Below are positions 60,475 through 64,000 of a DNA stretch of 64,000 nucleotides, in pieces (positions within the stretch are counted from its first letter, which is position 1; each line of letters starts with the position of its first letter). The notes under the pieces are model-generated. The model was not told the origin of the DNA. It saw only the letters and a list, made by a program, of their open reading frames with translations, and did no database searches. This stretch comes from Microcella sp046293215. Lineage in GTDB: Bacteria > Actinomycetota > Actinomycetes > Actinomycetales > Microbacteriaceae. The stretch is from contig NZ_JBKBPI010000005.1 in NCBI RefSeq assembly GCF_046293215.1, positions 110,321 through 174,320 on the forward strand, given 5' to 3'. Made by a program: the position numbers and the translations under genes.

Positions 60475-61479
60475 TCAGTTCAGAATGACGCGCGCGACGA
60501 TCGGGCGGTGATCGCTGCCCGTACCGTCCTCGGTGGTGATGACCCGGAACCCGGTCACCGCGATGTCGTCCGTCGTCATGATGTGGTCGATGGGGGCCCC
60601 GAGCAGCGGGGGCAGCCGCGTGGGCCACGTGCCGACCGCGCCGTTGCCGGTGACGATGTTCGCCGAGTCGCACGTGCCCAGCCCATCGGGGTCGCCGAGC
60701 GCGGTGAAGTGGTCGGGTGTCGCGTTCATGTCTCCGGCGAGAATGACACGTTCGCCCTGACACACCGAGTCGACCCAGGCGAGGTCGGCCCGCCAGTTGT
60801 CGAGCTGCGCCGGGATGGGTGCGACCGGGTGCACCCCGATGATGGTCGGGCCGGTGTGGTCGATCGGGCGCAGCACGATGCTCGGCAGCACGCGCGTGTT
60901 TCCGACCGTGTCGTCGACGCGGTACTGCCCGATCGACGCCGACACGAGAACACTCGTGGACCGGGCGGCGGCGATCTGGTCGAACGCGACCGTGTAGACC
61001 CACATGGGGCTGCCCGCCTCGCGCATGATCACCGCGGTCTGCTCGGCGACATCGGCCGTCGTCTCGGGCAGCACCACGATGTCGGCCTGCTCGTCGAGCG
61101 CGAGCGCCGCGATGCGTTCGGCACCCGGAGCATTGCCGAGCGTGTTCCAGGCGAGCACGCTGAGTTCGGCAGGGGCCCGCAGCGGGAACGTTTCGTTGCC
61201 GAATCCGCGCACCGACTGCACCGCGACGTTGAGCCCGGCGAACACCATGAGCATGAGCGCGATCGCCGCGAAGAAGCGGCGCGCCGGCGGAACGACGAGG
61301 GCCAGAATGACCACCACCACGGCCGCGATCAGCGCGGCAGCGGCGGCCGCCGATCGGAGGGCGACCATTTGCGCGATGTACGGAGACAGGGTGAGCCCAA
61401 ACAGGCTCGGCCAGGCGACCACGAGAAGAACGATGCCGATGATCACGAGCGTCGCCGCAGAGATCACCTTCAGCACCAT
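60475..61479 (-). CDS. Membrane-anchored endonuclease/exonuclease/phosphatase-family protein
   Basis: 334 residues. Three hydrophobic segments (about 5-25, 40-62, 68-92) are followed by an EEP domain (about 105-334) outside the membrane: LSVLAWNTLG, VVLPETTADV (catalytic Glu), LAGDMNATPDH, GAPIDHI and the final GSDHRPIVARV. Such proteins cleave phosphodiesters in lipids, nucleotides or DNA; the substrate is not known. A TAGGCT box lies 9 bases before the ATG on the minus strand. pepP follows downstream. Confidence 0.85.
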   Translation of the reverse strand: MVLKVISAATLVIIGIVLLVVAWPSLFGLTLSPYIAQMVALRSAAAAAALIAAVVVVILALVVPPARRFFAAIALMLMVFAGLNVAVQSVRGFGNETFPLRAPAELSVLAWNTLGNAPGAERIAALALDEQADIVVLPETTADVAEQTAVIMREAGSPMWVYTVAFDQIAAARSTSVLVSASIGQYRVDDTVGNTRVLPSIVLRPIDHTGPTIIGVHPVAPIPAQLDNWRADLAWVDSVCQGERVILAGDMNATPDHFTALGDPDGLGTCDSANIVTGNGAVGTWPTRLPPLLGAPIDHIMTTDDIAVTGFRVITTEDGTGSDHRPIVARVILN

Positions 61480-61535
61480 GGTGTCTCGAGCCTAACCCGG
61501 GCACCTTGCCAGGCCCTGCGTCCTACGATGACGGT

Positions 61536-62387
61536 ATGGCGCATCCGCTGATCGATCTGCACGCGCACTCGAGCGTCAGCGACGGCACCGAGACGCCGAC
61601 CCAGCTCATTCGCGCCGCGCTCGAGGCGGGCCTCGACACGATCGCGATCACCGACCACGACTCGACCGCGGGGTGGGACGAGGCGCTGACGGCCGCCGCC
61701 GGCACCGGGCTGCAGGTCATCCGCGGCATGGAGCTGTCGACCCGCGACGAGTGGCGCAGCGTCCACGTTCTGGGCTACCTGTTCAACCCGAACGACGGCG
61801 ATCTCGTGGCCGAGACGGCGCGCATTCGTGACGACCGGCTGACCCGCGCCGAACGCATGGTGGGGCGCCTGAGCGAAGACTTCGACGTGACCTGGGAGGA
61901 CGTGCTGGCCCAGTCGGGCGGGGTCTCGATCGGCCGTCCGCACATCGCCGATGCGCTCGTCGCCCGCGGCATCGTGCGCACCCGCAGCGAGGCGTTCGCC
62001 TCCATCCTGCACTTCCGCGGCGGCTACTACCTGCCGCACGCCGCCCCCACCGTGCTCGACGGGGTGCGACTCATCGCGAACGCCGGGGGTGCCCCCGTCA
62101 TCGCGCACCCCGCGACCCGGGGCGCCGACGCCGTCATCGACGAACGGATGCTCGTTCAGCTCATCGACGCCGGCCTCGTCGGTCTCGAGATCGGCCACCG
62201 CGAAAACACCGACGCGGGGCGCGCCACGCTCGAGCGCTGGGCCGAGCGCTACGACCTCGTGGTGACGGGCTCGAGCGACTACCACGGCGAGGGGAAGCCG
62301 AACCGGCTCGCCGAGAACACGACGAGCCCCGACGCGCTCGAGCGCATCATCGCCGCCGCCCGCGGTGTCGAGCCCGTGCGGGGCTAA
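61536..62387 (+). CDS. PHP-domain phosphoesterase
   Basis: 283 residues. PHP metal ligands: DLHAHSSVSDGT, TDHDST, GMELS, and at the end GSSDYHGEGK. The family includes nucleoside 3',5'-bisphosphate and oligonucleotide phosphatases (RNase AM/YciV-like). Cytosolic, no signal. TACGAT ends 6 bases before the ATG, so a leaderless message is likely. It is divergent from the EEP gene and convergent with the MFS gene. Confidence 0.88.
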   Translation: MAHPLIDLHAHSSVSDGTETPTQLIRAALEAGLDTIAITDHDSTAGWDEALTAAAGTGLQVIRGMELSTRDEWRSVHVLGYLFNPNDGDLVAETARIRDDRLTRAERMVGRLSEDFDVTWEDVLAQSGGVSIGRPHIADALVARGIVRTRSEAFASILHFRGGYYLPHAAPTVLDGVRLIANAGGAPVIAHPATRGADAVIDERMLVQLIDAGLVGLEIGHRENTDAGRATLERWAERYDLVVTGSSDYHGEGKPNRLAENTTSPDALERIIAAARGVEPVRG

Positions 62388-62411
62388 GCGGCCGCGACGC
62401 GCCCCTCAGCG

Positions 62412-63911
62412 TTACGCCGACTCGACAACGCGAGTCGACCCGGTCTCGGTCGTGACCTCGGGGCCCCCGGTGCCGCGCTGCCAGCGCACGAGCAGCACCA
62501 GCGGAATCACCGCGGTGGCGAGAGCGGCGGCCACCGTGAAGGCGGCCCGAACGCCGTCGGCTGAGATCGATGCCTCGCCTGTCGCCGGAGCGACGAACGC
62601 CGCAACCGACAAGAACAGGGCGATACCGGCGGCCCCGGCAACCTGCTGAACGGTGCCCACGATCGCCGACCCGTAGGGGTTCAGCTGCGGCCGAAGCGAC
62701 GCGAGCCCGTTCGTCAGTAGCGGGGTGAAGAGCAGGGCAAGCCCCAGCCCGATGCCGATGTTCGCGACGGCGACGAGCCAGATCGGGGTCGCCGAGGTGA
62801 ACATCGACATGCCCCAGAGCGTGCTCGCCATCAAGACGATGCCGGGAATCACGAGCGAGCGCGGCCCGACCTTGTCGTAGCGGCGGCCGATGAGCGGGGC
62901 CATCAGGCCCTGCAGCAACGCACCCGGCAGGATGACGAGGCCCGAGACGAGGGTGGAGGCCCCCAGCACCTCTTGCACGTACAGCGGAATGATGATGATC
63001 GCGCCAAACAGCGACATCGAGGCCACCGTGATGATGCCGATCGAGAGCGCAAACTGCCGCTCGGCGAACGTGCGCATGTCGAGCAGAGCGTCGTCAGTGC
63101 GCTGCAGGCGCACCTGACGCAGGACGAACAGTGCGAGTGCGACGACTCCCACGACGAGCGAGATCGTGCCGGTCACGACCGAGTCGGATTCGGACCCGCC
63201 CTCGGCGTGACCGCCCTCACCCAGCTGGGCGAGTCCGAACACGAGCCCGCCGAATCCCGGAACCGACAGCATGATGCTGACGAGGTCGAGGCGTGAGCCA
63301 CGACGCTGTCCGACGTCGACCATGCGCAGCGCGCCGATCACGAGGGCCGTCGTCGTGAGCGGCAGCATCGTGATGAACAGCCAGTGCCAATCGGCGATCT
63401 CCAAGATGAAGCCGGAGAGCGTCGGGCCGACGGCGGGGGCCACGGCAATCACGGTCGACACGGTTCCGATCACCTGCCCGCGGCGCCCCGGGGCAACCAA
63501 CGCGAACACGGTCGTGAACAGCATGGGCATCACAATCGCCGTGCCGCTGGCCTGAATGACGCGGGCGACAATCAGCAGCTCGAAGAACGGCGCGACTGCC
63601 CCGAGCAACGTGCCGGCCGTGAACAGCGACATCGCCGTCACGAACAACGCCCGCGTGCTGAAGCGCTGCAGCAGCCAGCCGGTGATCGGGATCACGACAG
63701 CCAGGGTCAGCATGAACGCCGTCGTCAGCCACTGCGCCGTCGTCGCCGTGATGCCGAACACCGCGATGAACCGCGGAATCGCGACGCCCATCAGCGTCTC
63801 GTTCAGGATGACGACAAACGCCGACGCGATCAGAACGCCGAGCACGATGCGTCGCTGGGCGGCGGTCACCGGAGTCGGCGCAGGCGGAGCGGAAGAGTTC
63901 GTGGTCGTCAC
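62412..63911 (-). CDS. DHA2-type multidrug efflux MFS transporter
   Basis: 499 residues from GTG, with about 14 membrane segments. It has the DHA2 signature LNETLMGVAIPRFIAVFG (motif D1), WLTTAFMLTLAVVIPITGWLL, and motif C-like GPTLSGFILEIADWHWLF. It likely exports drugs or toxic metabolites with protons; the substrate is unknown. Upstream on the minus strand is TAGGTT, 9 bases before the GTG, giving an almost leaderless message. No regulator is seen before the window ends. Confidence 0.88.
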   Translation of the reverse strand: MTTTNSSAPPAPTPVTAAQRRIVLGVLIASAFVVILNETLMGVAIPRFIAVFGITATTAQWLTTAFMLTLAVVIPITGWLLQRFSTRALFVTAMSLFTAGTLLGAVAPFFELLIVARVIQASGTAIVMPMLFTTVFALVAPGRRGQVIGTVSTVIAVAPAVGPTLSGFILEIADWHWLFITMLPLTTTALVIGALRMVDVGQRRGSRLDLVSIMLSVPGFGGLVFGLAQLGEGGHAEGGSESDSVVTGTISLVVGVVALALFVLRQVRLQRTDDALLDMRTFAERQFALSIGIITVASMSLFGAIIIIPLYVQEVLGASTLVSGLVILPGALLQGLMAPLIGRRYDKVGPRSLVIPGIVLMASTLWGMSMFTSATPIWLVAVANIGIGLGLALLFTPLLTNGLASLRPQLNPYGSAIVGTVQQVAGAAGIALFLSVAAFVAPATGEASISADGVRAAFTVAAALATAVIPLVLLVRWQRGTGGPEVTTETGSTRVVESA

Positions 63912-64000
63912 CCGAAGCGCAACCTAGATGATTGATTCCAAGGGGTGACCGGCGGCGCGCCTGTCTCAAGCAGTGGTTGAGGGTGTCCAGGATCGAGGTT
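63912..64000. other. Window end, no gene recognised
   Basis: The last 89 bases hold the promoter region of the MFS gene (TAGGTT on the minus strand at about 63926-63921) and otherwise no recognisable coding or structural signal. Confidence 0.5.

Overview
This window is high-GC, gene-dense chromosomal DNA from an actinobacterium, most likely a member of the Microbacteriaceae. The evidence is the block mtrA-mtrB-lpqB-comF-hpf-secA, a PdtaS-type kinase beside a WhiB regulator, a BldC-like DNA-binding protein, an Rv3235-family gene behind secA, and the block dapC-gltA ... dapD-dapE-DUF3117-Rv1220c-like methyltransferase-tatB-mrp-mgtE. The genus cannot be fixed from the sequence alone. No rRNA, prophage, insertion sequence or CRISPR array was seen. 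One tRNA gene (Lys, CTT) is present.

Layout. 1-2.2 kb: a membrane operon pointing left (DUF4129 protein and a proline-rich multi-pass protein), divergent from mtrA. 1.9-10.6 kb: envelope and translation genes (mtrAB-lpqB, ComF-like protein, hibernation factor, secA). 10.7-16.7 kb: regulatory and poorly known genes (Rv3235-like, a conserved unknown, BldC-like HTH, a SAF protein with a MinD/CpaE-like ATPase, PdtaS-like kinase, WhiB). 16.7-19 kb: peroxiredoxin, tRNA-Lys, two LysE-type exporters. 19.1-24.7 kb: TetR - MMPL - YhgE/Pip export operon. 24.8-33.5 kb: trehalose synthesis (otsA, otsB) followed by a complete Mrp Na+/H+ antiporter operon (fused A/B, C, D, E, F, G). 33.5-46.9 kb: branched-chain amino acid genes (ilvD, ilvB, ilvN, ilvC, then leuB and ilvE) with serA and a cupin-HTH regulator/agmatinase pair in between. 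46.9-53.3 kb: ferredoxin, dapC, gltA, a 0.69-kb repeat-filled gap, dapD, dapE, DUF3117. 53.4-64 kb: methyltransferase, tatB, LysR, a tiny membrane peptide, mrp, stress-type protein, mgtE, pepP, a membrane nuclease/phosphatase, a PHP phosphoesterase and a DHA2-type drug exporter.

How genes work together. IlvD, IlvB/N, IlvC and IlvE complete valine/isoleucine synthesis, and LeuB serves leucine. DapC, DapD and DapE form the succinylase branch to diaminopimelate and lysine. OtsA/OtsB and the Mrp antiporter sit side by side and both serve salt or osmotic stress. MtrAB-LpqB senses the envelope, SecA and TatB export proteins.

Points of most interest: (1) the MMPL transporter carries a C-terminal domain laid out like an ABC ATPase but with the P-loop lysine lost, and is coupled to a YhgE (ABC-2-like) membrane protein; (2) the Mrp operon leader can fold so that an exact 8-base complement hides the ribosome binding site; (3) ilvD differs sharply in codon use from all neighbours; (4) a gap full of unrelated tandem repeats lies between gltA and dapD; (5) many genes have a TANNNT -10 box six or seven bases before the start codon, which implies widespread leaderless transcription.
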